The notes: generated by a model not told the origin, from the sequence alone. 64,000 bases of DNA from Brachybacterium halotolerans (GCF_016623465.1 NZ_JAEDAJ010000001.1:627963-691962); one strand, 5' to 3'; shown: positions 1 to 14,174, counted from the stretch's first letter. A program made the numbers and translations.

Positions 1-31
1 CCCACAGCGGGATCAGATGCTCCAGATGCAT
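1..31 (-). CDS. 5' end of a further gene of the MoxR/VWA operon (partial)
   Basis: A start codon at 31 follows a GGAGG-type ribosome binding site at about 36-40, 15 nt downstream of the VWA gene's stop. Only ten codons (MHLEHLIPLW) are in the window. In MoxR/DUF58/VWA operons of this type the next gene is usually a second membrane-anchored VWA protein (BatB-like). That identity is inferred from context only. Confidence 0.45.
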   Translation of the reverse strand, partial: MHLEHLIPLW

Positions 32-46
32 GCTCTCCTCCGTCTC

Positions 47-1069
47 TCAGCGGTTGCGCCAGCCCACGATCAGCACCCCGGCGAGGGCGATGAGCGTGAG
101 CACGAAGGCGAACAGCGGATGATCGGTGCGGATGAGGGTGGGCTCGGCTCCCATCTTCTGGGCCTGGGTCTGCTGGATCTCCCGGATGATCGAGGGGATC
201 GCGTTCGGGTCCGAGGACTGGTAGAGCGTGCCGCCGTGGTCCTCGGTGACCTTCTGGAGCTCGTCGAAGCACTCCTCGGAGCACTCGTAGGCGCCCGGGT
301 AGAACGTGTACAGATCGATGTCGCGGTCCTCGATGGTCTTGGCGGCCTCGTCGAGGGAGTAGATCGGGTCGCCGTTCACCTCGTTGTCGGTCGCGAAGAT
401 GATCGAGCGGCTGCGGTCCGTCTCGGCATGGTCGAACAGCTGACCGCACGAGGCGAGGCCGTCGGGCACGATCGAGGCCTGGTCGTCGAGGCCGCGCGTG
501 CCCTCGACGAAGTCCGCGTACTTCTCGACCTTGTCCTGCGGGTAGTCGCGGCTGCCCAGGCGGTAGCCGAACTCGTCGAAGTCGATCGCCTCGGCTCCCT
601 CGCTGAGCTCGCGCTCGACGAGGTCGTAGTCGTCGGTGAGCGGGAAGACGGTGCGGGACGTCGAGTTGAAGATCGACAGGGCGATGCGCTCGCCGTGGAA
701 GTCGTCGACCATCGAGGCGAAGGTCTGCAGGATCTCCGTGTCGTACTCGTACATCGAGCCGGAGACGTCCAGGCACAGCACGATGTCGCGATCGGCGAAC
801 TCGGGGGTCTGCACGCGCTCGGTGGCGATCCGGCCGGAGAGCAGGGCGGCTGCGAGCAGGCCCAGCACGGCGACGCCCACCTGCACCACGCGCAGCACGC
901 GTGCGAGCCGCTGGCTGCGCACGAAGCTCGGGATCCGCTCGAGGAACGAGGAGTTCGCGACGAGCACGGGCGCGCGGTGCATCGAGCGGCGGTTCCAGAA
1001 GGTGATCGCCCAGACCACGATCCCGGCGACCAGGAGCAGGCAGGCCACCCACCACAGCGTCATGACCAT
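47..1069 (-). CDS. Membrane-anchored von Willebrand factor A (VWA) domain protein, BatA-like
   Basis: About 340 aa. An N-terminal membrane segment (residues about 3-22) is followed by a second hydrophobic stretch near residues 55-75. The VWA domain opens with a perfect MIDAS signature, DVSGSM, and a C-terminal transmembrane helix ends in WRNR. VWA domains bind Mg2+ and a protein ligand, and in MoxR operons they are thought to work with the AAA+ ATPase as chaperone or metal-insertase modules at the membrane. The start is ATG 1069 (or ATG 1063), overlapping the upstream gene's end by about 10 nt. The open frame extends further upstream only by reading through that gene. The actual client is unknown. 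Confidence 0.85.
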   Translation of the reverse strand: MVMTLWWVACLLLVAGIVVWAITFWNRRSMHRAPVLVANSSFLERIPSFVRSQRLARVLRVVQVGVAVLGLLAAALLSGRIATERVQTPEFADRDIVLCLDVSGSMYEYDTEILQTFASMVDDFHGERIALSIFNSTSRTVFPLTDDYDLVERELSEGAEAIDFDEFGYRLGSRDYPQDKVEKYADFVEGTRGLDDQASIVPDGLASCGQLFDHAETDRSRSIIFATDNEVNGDPIYSLDEAAKTIEDRDIDLYTFYPGAYECSEECFDELQKVTEDHGGTLYQSSDPNAIPSIIREIQQTQAQKMGAEPTLIRTDHPLFAFVLTLIALAGVLIVGWRNR

Positions 1070-1569
1070 CGGCGGATCACCTCCCGCGCGCGGTGCACGG
1101 AGCCCTCGAGGTCGACGTCGCTCGCCGGCGCGAAGTCCGGCTCGTAGAGGCGGGCGATGAGCTCGCCGACGTCCCGTGTCCGGGGATCGGCGATGAGCGT
1201 GGCGACGTCTTGGCTGGTGACGTCGTGCCCGGTGGTGCGGCGCACGAAGCGGCGCATCACGGCGGTGAGCTCGAGGTGGCCGGTGCGCTCGTCGATCGCG
1301 CCGTCCTCGTGTCGCGCCGCGATGTCGTTGACGGAGCGCAGGAACTCGGCCTTGAGCGATTCGGGCTCGTCGGGCCGCCGGCGGTAGGCGCGGCGGGAGA
1401 CGACGGCGCGGGAGATCCGCAGCACGCCCACGATGATCGCGACGATGACGATCACGCACAGAACGGCGAGGATCAGCCAGGCGATCGAGTACTGGGGCGG
1501 ATCGATGATCGTCGCGGGCGACGGGCTCGGCGTGGGATCGGCGAGCACCGTGAGGTCATGCGCGGGCAT
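1060..1569 (-). CDS. Small single-pass membrane protein of the MoxR/VWA operon (DUF4381-like)
   Basis: 169 aa. There is a short Pro/Ser-rich N-terminus, one strong transmembrane helix at about residues 28-50, then a basic cytoplasmic helical domain. Size, topology and position between the DUF58 and VWA genes match the DUF4381-type proteins found in many MoxR operons; no catalytic motif is visible. It overlaps both neighbours (14 nt with DUF58, 10 nt with VWA), which implies translational coupling. The family assignment is by context and topology. Confidence 0.7.
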   Translation of the reverse strand: MPAHDLTVLADPTPSPSPATIIDPPQYSIAWLILAVLCVIVIVAIIVGVLRISRAVVSRRAYRRRPDEPESLKAEFLRSVNDIAARHEDGAIDERTGHLELTAVMRRFVRRTTGHDVTSQDVATLIADPRTRDVGELIARLYEPDFAPASDVDLEGSVHRAREVIRRWS

Positions 1570-2452
1570 GGCGGTACTCCCTCTCCCGCAGCATGGCGAT
1601 CATGTCGTCCACGACGGTGCTGTCGCCGGCCGTGAGCAGGTGGGTGATGTGCAGGCTGTCGAGCATCTCGGTGGTCGCCTCGCGGCGGGCGCGGCGGTAG
1701 TTCTCGACGTCCCGGGCCACCTTCGTGGAGACGCGGGCGAGCTCGGAGATCTCCCGGGGCGATTCGACGTCGACGACCTCGTGGTCGAGGTCGCCCGCCT
1801 GCAGCGGGTCGGCGTCGCCGATGCGGATGACCATGACGTCGTGCCGGGTGGACAGGCGCCGCAGCAGGGAGTGGTCCTCGGGGCCGGGGTGCGCCTCGTC
1901 GGTGATGATCGTCATCAGGGTCGAGCGGCGGGTGACGCGGAAGGCCCGCTCGAGCAGCCAGGAGACGTCCGACGGGCGGGATCCGGCGGTCGTGGACTGC
2001 TGGACGGTGCGCAGGAGCAGTTCGAGGTGCCCGTCGCTCGAGCGGGAGGGCAGCTGCACCGGCCGGGACTCGGAGCCGCCGACGAGGCCCACGAGGTCGC
2101 CGTTGTTCTGGGCGAGGAAGCACACGAGGCCCGCGGCGGTGACCATGGCGTCGCGCTTGGAGGTGCCGTCGGCCGCGAGGGTCGCCATCGCCGAGGAGGT
2201 GTCGGCGACGATCGAGAGGTGCCGCACCCGCTCCTCGTTGAACTGGCGGATCAGCGGCTCGCCCGAGCGCGCCGTCGCCTTCCAGTCGATGTCGGAGATG
2301 CGGTCGCCCGGCTGGTAGTACTTCAGGTCGTCGAAGTCCTCGCCGCTGCCCTTGAACACCGAGCGGCCGCGCCCCTGGACGATGCCGCGGGCGCGGCGTC
2401 CGGTGTGCAGGTCCACGCGCGCCTTGACGCGGGTGAGCAGGGAGGTCGCCAT
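1556..2452 (-). CDS. DUF58 domain protein
   Basis: 298 aa. The DUF58 hallmark region is clear at about residues 45-75, with YYQPGDRISDIDWKATAR followed by EPLIRQFNEER. A VWA-like fold follows. DUF58 proteins are regular partners of MoxR ATPases and VWA proteins. The gene begins 13 nt after the MoxR stop and overlaps the next gene, so it is the second gene of this operon. The C-terminal part (MLDSLHITHLLTAGDSTVVDDM) is helical and not diagnostic. The molecular role is unknown beyond the association. Confidence 0.85.
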   Translation of the reverse strand: MATSLLTRVKARVDLHTGRRARGIVQGRGRSVFKGSGEDFDDLKYYQPGDRISDIDWKATARSGEPLIRQFNEERVRHLSIVADTSSAMATLAADGTSKRDAMVTAAGLVCFLAQNNGDLVGLVGGSESRPVQLPSRSSDGHLELLLRTVQQSTTAGSRPSDVSWLLERAFRVTRRSTLMTIITDEAHPGPEDHSLLRRLSTRHDVMVIRIGDADPLQAGDLDHEVVDVESPREISELARVSTKVARDVENYRRARREATTEMLDSLHITHLLTAGDSTVVDDMIAMLREREYRHARA

Positions 2453-2465
2453 CAGCGGATCCTGC

Positions 2466-3527
2466 TCAGGGCATCGGCACGGCGTGGAAGACCGCGTCGA
2501 TGATCTGCTCGGGGGTCACGCCGCCCGCGAGGGCGTCGAAGGTGAGCACGAGGCGGTGGCGCAGCACCGCGTAGCGCATGGCGCGCACGTCGTCCGGGGT
2601 GGCGTAGTCGCGCCCGTGGAGGAGGGCGTTCGCCTGGGCGACGCGCATCAGCGCGAGGGAGCCGCGGGGGCTCGCCCCCACCCGCACGCTCTGGGTGAGG
2701 TTCGCGACCGGGCGCGGGCCGGAGCCGCGGGTCGTGAAGACGAGGTCGATGATGTAGCGCTTGACGCTCTGGTCGACGTACACCTGGTCGACCATCTCTT
2801 GGAGGAACCGGATGTCCTCGAGGCCGACGGTCTGCGCCGCCTGGCGGGGCGCGGTGAGGGTGCCGCTCGTGGAGCGGTCGAGGATCTCGTGCTCCTCGGC
2901 GGGGCGCGGGTAGGTGAGGACCTCCTTCATGAGGAAGCGGTCCATCTGCGCCTCGGGGAGGACGTAGGTGCCCTCCTCCTCGATGGGGTTCTGGGTCGCG
3001 AGCACCATGAACGGCTCGGGCAGCGGGTAGACCTCGCCGCCGATGGAGGTCTGGCGCTCCTGCATCGCCTCGAGCATCGCCGACTGGGTCTTGGCGCTCG
3101 AGCGGTTGATCTCGTCCAGCAGGACCACGTTCGCGTGGACCGGGCCCAGCTGGGTGGTGAAGGTGCCCGATCCGTAGTTGAAGATCTGGGTGCCGATGAT
3201 GTCGTTGGGCATCAGGTCCGGCGTGCACTGGATGCGGGAGAAGGAGCCCGAGATGCCGGAGGCGAGCGCGGAGGCCGCGGTCGTCTTCGCGAGGCCCGGC
3301 ACGGACTCGAGCAGCACGTGGCCGCCCGCGGCGAGCGCCGCCAGCAGGGTGCGGCGCAGGTTCTCCTGGCCCACCACGCGGGACTGGAAGACCTGGGTGA
3401 TGCTGCGGACGATGCTCCCCGCACGCTCCATGCTCGCCGGAGGGATCGCGGGCTGCGCAGGGGCGAAGGCGGCGCCTGAGCGGCCGGGGGCGGGACGCCC
3501 GGGGGATTCCTGAGGCTGCTGGGTCAT
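2466..3527 (-). CDS. MoxR-family AAA+ ATPase
   Basis: 353 aa from ATG 3527. A Pro/Ala-rich, probably disordered N-terminus of about 35 residues precedes the AAA+ module. That module has a Walker A variant at ESVPGLAKTT, Walker B at VVLLDEINR, sensor 1 at LATQNPIEEEGTYVLPEAQMD (the MoxR signature; the quoted part is split for brevity at ATQNP and LPEAQMD), and a sensor 2/lid domain with the conserved GASPRG. MoxR proteins are chaperone-like ATPases that act on VWA partners, here encoded directly downstream. It is the first gene of the operon, divergent from glgX across a 237-bp GC-rich gap in which I recognise no clear promoter. The open frame extends far upstream, antisense to glgX, but only this segment is conserved. 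Confidence 0.93.
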   Translation of the reverse strand: MTQQPQESPGRPAPGRSGAAFAPAQPAIPPASMERAGSIVRSITQVFQSRVVGQENLRRTLLAALAAGGHVLLESVPGLAKTTAASALASGISGSFSRIQCTPDLMPNDIIGTQIFNYGSGTFTTQLGPVHANVVLLDEINRSSAKTQSAMLEAMQERQTSIGGEVYPLPEPFMVLATQNPIEEEGTYVLPEAQMDRFLMKEVLTYPRPAEEHEILDRSTSGTLTAPRQAAQTVGLEDIRFLQEMVDQVYVDQSVKRYIIDLVFTTRGSGPRPVANLTQSVRVGASPRGSLALMRVAQANALLHGRDYATPDDVRAMRYAVLRHRLVLTFDALAGGVTPEQIIDAVFHAVPMP

Positions 3528-3764
3528 CTGCGGGGGTGCTCCCGTCGCGTGGTGCTGCGTGCGGATCGTGCGGCAGCCGGCACGCCCGGTGCGGCCGACG
3601 CGCTGCTGGTGCTGCCTGGGGACGACGGGCCGTGCCCGGCGCCCCGACGATCCTAACCTCTCCGGGCCCCGCGCCCCGGTCCTGTTCGCGGGGCGCCCCG
3701 GACGGGTGCACAGGCCGCTCGTGTCGTGCTCGGGGCGGTGTGCCCGCGGTGGAAGAATGCGACG

Positions 3765-6167
<2,403 letters not shown>

Positions 6168-6240
6168 GTCCACCGGCGGCCCTGGGAGACCGTCGTCACC
6201 TCGCGAGACCCCGTGCACGACCGAGCGATCAGGAGCGTCC

Positions 6241-8286
6241 ATGGCTTCCCTCCCCCCGTCCTCCGCCGCCTCGCAGCCGACGGGCCTCGACGCGGGCATC
6301 GGCCGGATCCCGGTGATGGCCGCCGGGCCCGTGGTGGACGCGGGCCGCTTCCCCGCCTCGTGCGCCGAGGGCGAGAGCGTCCGCATCACCGCGAACGCCT
6401 TCCGCGAGGGGCACGACGCGATGGGCGTGCAGGTGGTCCTCCGCGACCCCGAGGGGAACGAGACCCGGCAGTCCCTCGCGAGCACGAACCCCGGGCTCGA
6501 CCTCTGGGAGACCCGGATCCGCCCCCGCGCGACCGGGCACTGGCAGTTCACGATCGAGGCCTTCGGCGACGTCTACGCGACGTGGGCGCACGTCGCCGAG
6601 GTGAAGATCCCCGCCGAGATCGACGTCGACCTCGTCATCGCCGAGGGCGCCGAGGTGCTGGGCCGCGTGCTCGCCGAGATCGAGGACGGCGAGCGCCCCG
6701 CCTCCGACGGGCCCGTCGTCCGCGCCGCGATCGACGCCCTGCGCAACCATTCCCTCTCCCCGTCGGCCCGGGTCGCCCCGGCGCTCGCCGCCGACCTGCG
6801 GGCGATCCTCGCCGCGCGGCCGCTGCGCGAGGGCGTCACGCCCGACGGGCCGCACGAGCTCGTCGTCCACCGGCGCCTCGCGCTGTTCGGCTCCTGGTAC
6901 GAGTTCTTCCCCCGCTCGATCGGCGCGCGCTTCAGCGCCGAGGAGGGCGGCTGGAGGAGCGGCACCCTGCGCAGCGCGGCCGGGGAGCTGGACCGGGTGG
7001 CCGCGATGGGCTTCGACGTCGCCTACCTGACCCCGATCCACCCGATCGGCGAGACCTTCCGCAAGGGCCGCAACAACACGCTCGAGACCCGGCCCGGCGA
7101 CCCCGGTTCGCCCTACGCGATCGGCGGGACCGAGGGCGGACACGACGCGATCCACCCCGAACTGGGCACCATGGAGGACTTCGAGGCGTTCGTGGGCCGT
7201 GCCCACGAGCTCGGTCTCGAGGTCGCCCTCGACGTGGCGCTGCAGTGCTCCCCCGACCACCCGTGGGTGCGGGAGCATCCCGAGTGGTTCGTGGTGCGGC
7301 CCGACGGCACCATCGCCTACGCGGAGAACCCGCCCAAGAAGTACCAGGACATCTACCCGCTGAGCTTCGACACCGACTACGAGGGGCTCTACGCGGCGAT
7401 CCGCGACGTCCTCGAGGGCTGGGTCGAGCGCGGAGTCACGCTGTTCCGCATCGACAACCCGCACACCAAGCCCGTGCGCTTCTGGCAGGAGCTGCTCGCC
7501 GAGTTCGACGAGAAGCATCCCGAGGTCATCTTCCTCGCCGAGGCATTCACCCGGCCCACGATGATGCGCACGCTCGGCAAGGTCGGATTCCACCAGTCCT
7601 ACACGTACTTCACGTGGCGCCACACCCCGGAGGAGCTCGAGGAGTACCTGCTCGAGCTCGTGGACTCGGCGCCATACATGACGCCGAGCTTCTGGCCGAC
7701 GACCCACGACATCCTCACGCCCTTCATGTCCCAGGGCGGCCGCCCCGCGTTCCGGCTGCGCGCGATCCTCGCCGCGACCCTCGTGCCCACCTGGGGCGTC
7801 TATTCGGGGTACGAGCTCGTCGAGGACGTGCCGCGCCCCGGCGCCGAGGAGCAGATCGACAACGAGAAGTACGAGTACCGGCCCCGCGACTTCGCGGGCG
7901 CGCTGCAGTGCGGCCAGAGCCTCGAGCCGCTGCTCACGCAGCTCAACCTCATCCGGCGCGAGCACCCCGCGCTGCAGACCCTCACCGAGATCGTCTTCCA
8001 CGAGGCCGACGACCCCCAGGTGGTCGTCTTCTCCAAGCACCTGCCGGGCTCGCAGACCGACTCCGGCCGCGCCGACACCGTCATCGTGGTGTCCCTGACC
8101 CGGTACGACCAGGGCACGGGCTCCACCATCCACCTGGACACCGGGGCCCTCGACGTCGAGGGGAGCTTCGAGGTCGAGGACCTGCTGACCGGCGAGCGCT
8201 TCACATGGGACGAGAGCCCCTTCGTGATCCTCTCGCCCACCGACCGCCCCGCGCACGTGCTGCGCGTGGTCCGCAGCGAGGAGTGA
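6241..8286 (+). CDS. glgE: Alpha-1,4-glucan:maltose-1-phosphate maltosyltransferase
   Basis: 681 aa. ATG 6241 sits behind an AGGAG site in the 73-bp gap after glgX. GlgE transfers maltose from alpha-maltose-1-phosphate onto growing alpha-1,4-glucan. Family hallmarks are the N-terminal beta domain with [13 protein letters not shown], the EFFPRS motif, [26 protein letters not shown], the nucleophile motif [11 protein letters not shown], the acid/base motif FLAEAFTRP, and PTTHDIL for the third carboxylate. It runs into glgB with a 5-nt gap. The maltose-1-phosphate supply genes (treS/pep2, or glgM) are not in this window, so they must lie elsewhere. Confidence 0.95.
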   Translation: MASLPPSSAASQPTGLDAGIGRIPVMAAGPVVDAGRFPASCAEGESVRITANAFREGHDAMGVQVVLRDPEGNETRQSLASTNPGLDLWETRIRPRATGHWQFTIEAFGDVYATWAHVAEVKIPAEIDVDLVIAEGAEVLGRVLAEIEDGERPASDGPVVRAAIDALRNHSLSPSARVAPALAADLRAILAARPLREGVTPDGPHELVVHRRLALFGSWYEFFPRSIGARFSAEEGGWRSGTLRSAAGELDRVAAMGFDVAYLTPIHPIGETFRKGRNNTLETRPGDPGSPYAIGGTEGGHDAIHPELGTMEDFEAFVGRAHELGLEVALDVALQCSPDHPWVREHPEWFVVRPDGTIAYAENPPKKYQDIYPLSFDTDYEGLYAAIRDVLEGWVERGVTLFRIDNPHTKPVRFWQELLAEFDEKHPEVIFLAEAFTRPTMMRTLGKVGFHQSYTYFTWRHTPEELEEYLLELVDSAPYMTPSFWPTTHDILTPFMSQGGRPAFRLRAILAATLVPTWGVYSGYELVEDVPRPGAEEQIDNEKYEYRPRDFAGALQCGQSLEPLLTQLNLIRREHPALQTLTEIVFHEADDPQVVVFSKHLPGSQTDSGRADTVIVVSLTRYDQGTGSTIHLDTGALDVEGSFEVEDLLTGERFTWDESPFVILSPTDRPAHVLRVVRSEE

Positions 8287-8291
8287 GCACC

Positions 8292-10502
<2,211 letters not shown>

Positions 10503-10510
10503 CCGGGCGC

Positions 10511-10564
10511 GACCTGCGCCGGGCGCGGCGCGGGGTGACCCGCCCGGCCCGGTCGGCGCAGGTC
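10511..10564. terminator. Candidate bidirectional terminator between glgB and the TPR protein
   Basis: The exact inverted repeat GACCTGCGCC / GGCGCAGGTC (10511-10520 and 10555-10564) encloses a second small GC hairpin. It lies between the stops of two convergent genes, the right arm overlapping the last codon of the minus-strand gene. No U-tract is visible. Confidence 0.45.
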
Positions 10565-11483
10565 AGAAGAGCAGGTTCGCCAGTCGCTTGCGGGCGGGGG
10601 CGACGCGCGGATCCTCGGGTCCGGCGACCTCGAAGAGGTCGAGCAGGCGCGCGCGGACGCGGTCCTTGGTGTCCTGGTCGGCGCCGCGCAGCAGGTCGAG
10701 CAGGCGGCTGAAGGCATCGTCGACGTGGCCGCCGAGCATGTCGAGGTCGGCGACGAGCAGCTGCGCGTCGAGGTCCTGCGGTGCGTCGGCCGCGGCCTTG
10801 CGGGCGGCGTCGAGCTGGGCGTCCCGGGTGCGGTCCATGAGATGCACGGTCGCCAGGCCGGCCTTGGCCTCGGCGTCGGCCGGGTTCTGGTTCAGGTGCT
10901 CCTCGAAGGCGGTCTGCGCGCCGGGGAGGTCGCCCGCCTCGATCGCGTCGTAGGCGGTCTGCAGGAGGGGCGGCAGCTCGGGCTGTGCGGGGGCCGCGCC
11001 GTCCGCGTCCTCCGCGCCGGAGCCGTCGGCCCCCTGCCCGTCGGCCGCACCGCTGACGTCGAGACCGGTCTGCTGGGCGACCTGCACGATCTGGTCGAGC
11101 AGCCCGGGGATCTGGTCGGCGGGGACCATGGACTCGGCGATCGGCTGGAGCTGCCCCTGCAGGAGCAGCATGAGGGTGGGCAGCTGCTGCACGCGCAGGG
11201 CGCCCGCCACGCGGGGCTGGGTGTCCGCGTCGACGACGGCGAGACGCAGCGCGCCGCCCTTCGCGTCGACGCCGGAGCGCAGCGCGCCCAGCAGCTCGTC
11301 GATGCCCGGGACGCGCGAGCTCGTGACGAGCAGGAGCGTCGCGACCCGCGCGGAGTCCTGGATCATCTGCTCGAGGTTCGCCTCGTCGACGGACACCTCG
11401 TGCTCGCCGACGGGCCCCGCGTTCTCGGAGCCCTCGGGCTTCTTGAGCGATGCGAGGTCGATGACGCCGTAGGGATCGGTCAT
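10563..11483 (-). CDS. Thioredoxin-fold / tetratricopeptide protein, CnoX (YbbN)-like
   Basis: 306 aa. Residues about 25-135 resemble a thioredoxin fold (LRLAVVDADTQPRVAGALRVQQLPTLMLL with the conserved cis-Pro), but the active-site CXXC is replaced by a stretch with no cysteine (TSSRVPGI). An Ala/Gly/Asp linker follows, then TPR-like helices at about residues 175-300 (AYDAIEAGDLPGAQTAFEEHL). This is the architecture of the CnoX/YbbN co-chaperones and of related actinobacterial proteins; the missing cysteines argue for a holdase or scaffold role rather than redox catalysis. It is convergent with glgB, and the start ATG 11483 has a GGAGC-like site. Confidence 0.75.
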   Translation of the reverse strand: MTDPYGVIDLASLKKPEGSENAGPVGEHEVSVDEANLEQMIQDSARVATLLLVTSSRVPGIDELLGALRSGVDAKGGALRLAVVDADTQPRVAGALRVQQLPTLMLLLQGQLQPIAESMVPADQIPGLLDQIVQVAQQTGLDVSGAADGQGADGSGAEDADGAAPAQPELPPLLQTAYDAIEAGDLPGAQTAFEEHLNQNPADAEAKAGLATVHLMDRTRDAQLDAARKAAADAPQDLDAQLLVADLDMLGGHVDDAFSRLLDLLRGADQDTKDRVRARLLDLFEVAGPEDPRVAPARKRLANLLF

Positions 11484-11557
11484 GGGATGCTCCTTCGCGT
11501 TGCGGGACTGCTGGGAATCTCAGGGGCGGGGTCGCCCGGGCCGGTCGGCCCGGCCGG

Positions 11558-12625
11558 TCACTCGCCGCTGGCGCCGATCACGGCCCGCGTCGCCCCGATG
11601 GGCTGGACCTTCGCGTCGGAGCCCTTCGGCGGGATGTAGAGGGCGACGGTCGTGCCGTACTCGCGCACGTACTCCTTGGTGAAGGTGCGGCTGCCGATGA
11701 TCGTGGTGAAGATGTTGTCCTCGCCGTAGCTGACCTTCGAGCCGTCGGTGACCTTCAGGGTGCGCTTCGAGGTCATGGTGCCCAGCACGATCGCGCCGCC
11801 GTCCTCCGTGCGCAGGCCGGCGATCTCGTCCTTCACGGGCGTGTAGATCTCGCGGATCGTGCCCACCTCGTCCTTCTCGACGCCCTTGTTGAGCTGCTTG
11901 CGCTCCTCCTGGATGTCCTTGTGGGTCCGGGTGGTGAAGGGATCGCTCGCGAGCTGCTTCTTGGAGTCCTTGCCGCCGCCCCAGGCGAGCACCTCGGAGT
12001 AGAGGGTCATGGCGTCGGCAGGGGTCATCAGCAGGTCGTCGGCCTTGCCGTCGACCGCCTCGCTGCCCACCTTCGCCGAGGGAACGGTCGGCATGTCCAC
12101 GCCCACGGCCTGCTGCGCCCAGCCCCAGGTCGCGTACGGGGAGTGCGCGTCCTTCTGCTGCAGGATCATGAAGTACGGGGCGGCGTCGTCGTCACCATCG
12201 GCCTCGACGAGCGCGATCGCGGTGCGCGGGAAGTCCGAGGTGGTCGAGGTGATCGGGACGACGGCCTTCTCGCCGGGCCTGTCGAGGGCGCTGGTGCGGA
12301 AGTCCTCGGCGTTCTTCGCGATCCAGTCCTTGTTCTTGGTGAGGATCGAGTAGGTGTCCTTGCGGAAGGAGGCGGCCGAACCGATCACGCGGGGCGCGAG
12401 GGCCTTCGCGTCGAGGTCGTCGTCCGCCTTCTCCACTGCGGAGTGGACCGCCTTGAGGTAGGCGGCCATCTGATCACTGGTCACCGCGGGGGTCGGCCCC
12501 TCGGCCTCGGGGCCCGTGGGCACCGCGGGCGGGGTCGAGTCATCGGATCCGCAGGCCGCCAGCAGACCGCCGACGGCGAGCACGCCGATGCTGCCCAGGA
12601 ACCCGCGCCTGTTCCACGCGCTCAT
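11558..12625 (-). CDS. Secreted lipoprotein of unknown function
   Basis: 355 aa. The N-terminus has a twin-Arg-like NRRGFLGSIGVLAVGG followed by the lipobox LAAC, so the mature protein is probably lipid-anchored at Cys25. The rest is soluble and contains no enzyme motif I can name; the layout resembles uncharacterised actinobacterial lipoproteins such as DUF8094. It overlaps the upstream membrane-protein gene by 4 nt (ATGA), so the two are probably translated together and may form an envelope complex. Confidence 0.75.
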   Translation of the reverse strand: MSAWNRRGFLGSIGVLAVGGLLAACGSDDSTPPAVPTGPEAEGPTPAVTSDQMAAYLKAVHSAVEKADDDLDAKALAPRVIGSAASFRKDTYSILTKNKDWIAKNAEDFRTSALDRPGEKAVVPITSTTSDFPRTAIALVEADGDDDAAPYFMILQQKDAHSPYATWGWAQQAVGVDMPTVPSAKVGSEAVDGKADDLLMTPADAMTLYSEVLAWGGGKDSKKQLASDPFTTRTHKDIQEERKQLNKGVEKDEVGTIREIYTPVKDEIAGLRTEDGGAIVLGTMTSKRTLKVTDGSKVSYGEDNIFTTIIGSRTFTKEYVREYGTTVALYIPPKGSDAKVQPIGATRAVIGASGE

Positions 12626-13992
12626 CGCTGCTCCTCCTCGGTGTCGGAGCCGTGCTCGGGCCCCGTGTGCTGTGCGCCGTCCTGGGATCCCTCGCCGTGC
12701 TCCGGCTCCGGGGTCGTGGCGCGGTGGCGGTGCGAGCGCCGCGGCAGCGCGGCCGACGCGTCCTCGCCCGGTCCCGCGATCGGCTCGTCGATCCGGTCGA
12801 TGACCTCCGTGGGCTCCTCGGATCCCTCGGCGTCGTCGTGGCCGGCGCCCGTTCCGTCGGCGCCGCCGACGGGGATCGGCGCGGTCACCGGGCGCCGCTC
12901 GCCCTGCGCGGACAGCTGCTCCGTCGCGGGCTCGTCGGTCGAGGGCTCGGCGGGTTCGAGCTCGGTGGTCGCGGGTGTTTCCGCGCCGACGGGCTCCTGC
13001 TCGGCCGGGTCCGCATCGGCGGCGCCGGGCTCCTCGTCGACCCGATCGAGCGCGTCCGTCGAAGGCTCGGCCGACGGCGCGGCCTGCGCCTGCTCCTCGC
13101 CGACCTGCCAGGCGTCGACGCTCTCGTGCTCGTGCGTCGGGGCCTTGTCGGCTGCGAGGGTCTCGTCGGCTGCGTGAGTCTCATCGGCTGCGTGGGGCCC
13201 GTCGTCCTCGCGGGTCTCGTCGGCGTCGCCGGCGAGATGCGCCGCGCCCGCAGAGGACGAAGCAAGTGCGGACGCGGATGCCGATGCGGGCTCGAGATCC
13301 GATGCGGGAGCGTCGTCCGCCCCGAGCTCCTCGGAGTCATCCCGGGCGCCCACCCGCTCGCGCTCGCGGCGCGAGGAGCCGAAGGAGACCACGAGCATCA
13401 CGAGGCCCACGATGATGAGGGTCGCGCCCGCCGCGTATGCGAAGGGGACCCACTCGTTCTTCTCGTCGACGGGCCAGGTGACCGAGATGCTGTCGGCGCC
13501 GGGCTTGCTGCCGTCGGTGACGAGCAGGATCGCGCGGTAAGGCTGCGGATCCGTCGAGGTCTCCTCGGCGTAGAAGTCGGCGATGTCGATCGTCGTCGGG
13601 CTCTTCGAGGTCTTGACGCTGCGCCAGAGGTCGGAGGACGTGGGATCGGAGATCGAGTCGTCGTCGCCGTCGACCGTCTCGGTCTTCAGCGTGCTCCAGT
13701 CGCTCAGGCCCGTGACCTGCGTGTGCTTCACGCCGTCGAGGTACGCGTCGATGTCGTCGTTGGAGGCGGTGATCACGGAGACGTCGGAGTCCGCGGTGAT
13801 CTTCACGTCCCCCTGGGTGCCGCCCACGTACAGCACGCCCGGGTCGATGACGACGGCCGGGCCGGGGTCGGACAGGTCCACGGTCGCGGTGCGCTCGGTC
13901 TCGGGAGCCCACGTGGTCTCCCCCAGGCGCCCGATGAGGAGCCCCACCAGTCCCAGCACCACCAGGACGGCTGCAATGATCTTGTAGATGAT
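12622..13992 (-). CDS. Two-pass membrane protein with long disordered cytoplasmic tail; start codon unclear
   Basis: About 456 aa. A first transmembrane helix lies at the N-terminus (IAAVLVVLGLVGLLIG), an extracytoplasmic domain follows (ERTATVDLSDPGPAVVIDPGVLYVGG and onward), then a second helix (AYAAGATLIIVGLVMLVVSF) and about 200 residues of acidic Ala/Asp/Glu/Pro-rich sequence with AADET repeats. The ectodomain type recurs in actinobacterial proteins of unknown function. Start choice is a problem: a good GAGGAG site at 13999-14004 is followed 7 nt later by ATC codons at 13992/13989, while the first canonical in-frame starts (GTG 13962/13959) lie inside the first helix. I give the ATC position as provisional. 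The gene is coupled to the downstream lipoprotein gene. Confidence 0.6.
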   Translation of the reverse strand: MIYKIIAAVLVVLGLVGLLIGRLGETTWAPETERTATVDLSDPGPAVVIDPGVLYVGGTQGDVKITADSDVSVITASNDDIDAYLDGVKHTQVTGLSDWSTLKTETVDGDDDSISDPTSSDLWRSVKTSKSPTTIDIADFYAEETSTDPQPYRAILLVTDGSKPGADSISVTWPVDEKNEWVPFAYAAGATLIIVGLVMLVVSFGSSRRERERVGARDDSEELGADDAPASDLEPASASASALASSSAGAAHLAGDADETREDDGPHAADETHAADETLAADKAPTHEHESVDAWQVGEEQAQAAPSAEPSTDALDRVDEEPGAADADPAEQEPVGAETPATTELEPAEPSTDEPATEQLSAQGERRPVTAPIPVGGADGTGAGHDDAEGSEEPTEVIDRIDEPIAGPGEDASAALPRRSHRHRATTPEPEHGEGSQDGAQHTGPEHGSDTEEEQR

Positions 13993-14162
13993 GACGATCT
14001 CCTCGTTCGCACCGAATCCCTGCCACGATACGAGAATCGAACGACGAGCACATCCCCTTCGCGCGCGAGCGTGAGAGGCCGCACGCGAGGCGCATGCCTC
14101 GCCTCGCCCGTGCGCAGGCGGGCACATGGCGGCGTGCGGCCCGGGGGTCGGCCGTCCTGCCG

Positions 14163-14168
14163 TACCCT
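14163..14168 (+). promoter_or_regulatory. Candidate -10 element for a leaderless nucS transcript
   Basis: TACCCT fits the actinobacterial TANNNT -10 pattern. It ends 6 nt before the nucS GTG, so transcription would start at about the initiation codon. There is no Shine-Dalgarno sequence in the intervening bases. No convincing -35 box. Confidence 0.4.
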
Positions 14169-14174
14169 GGCCGG

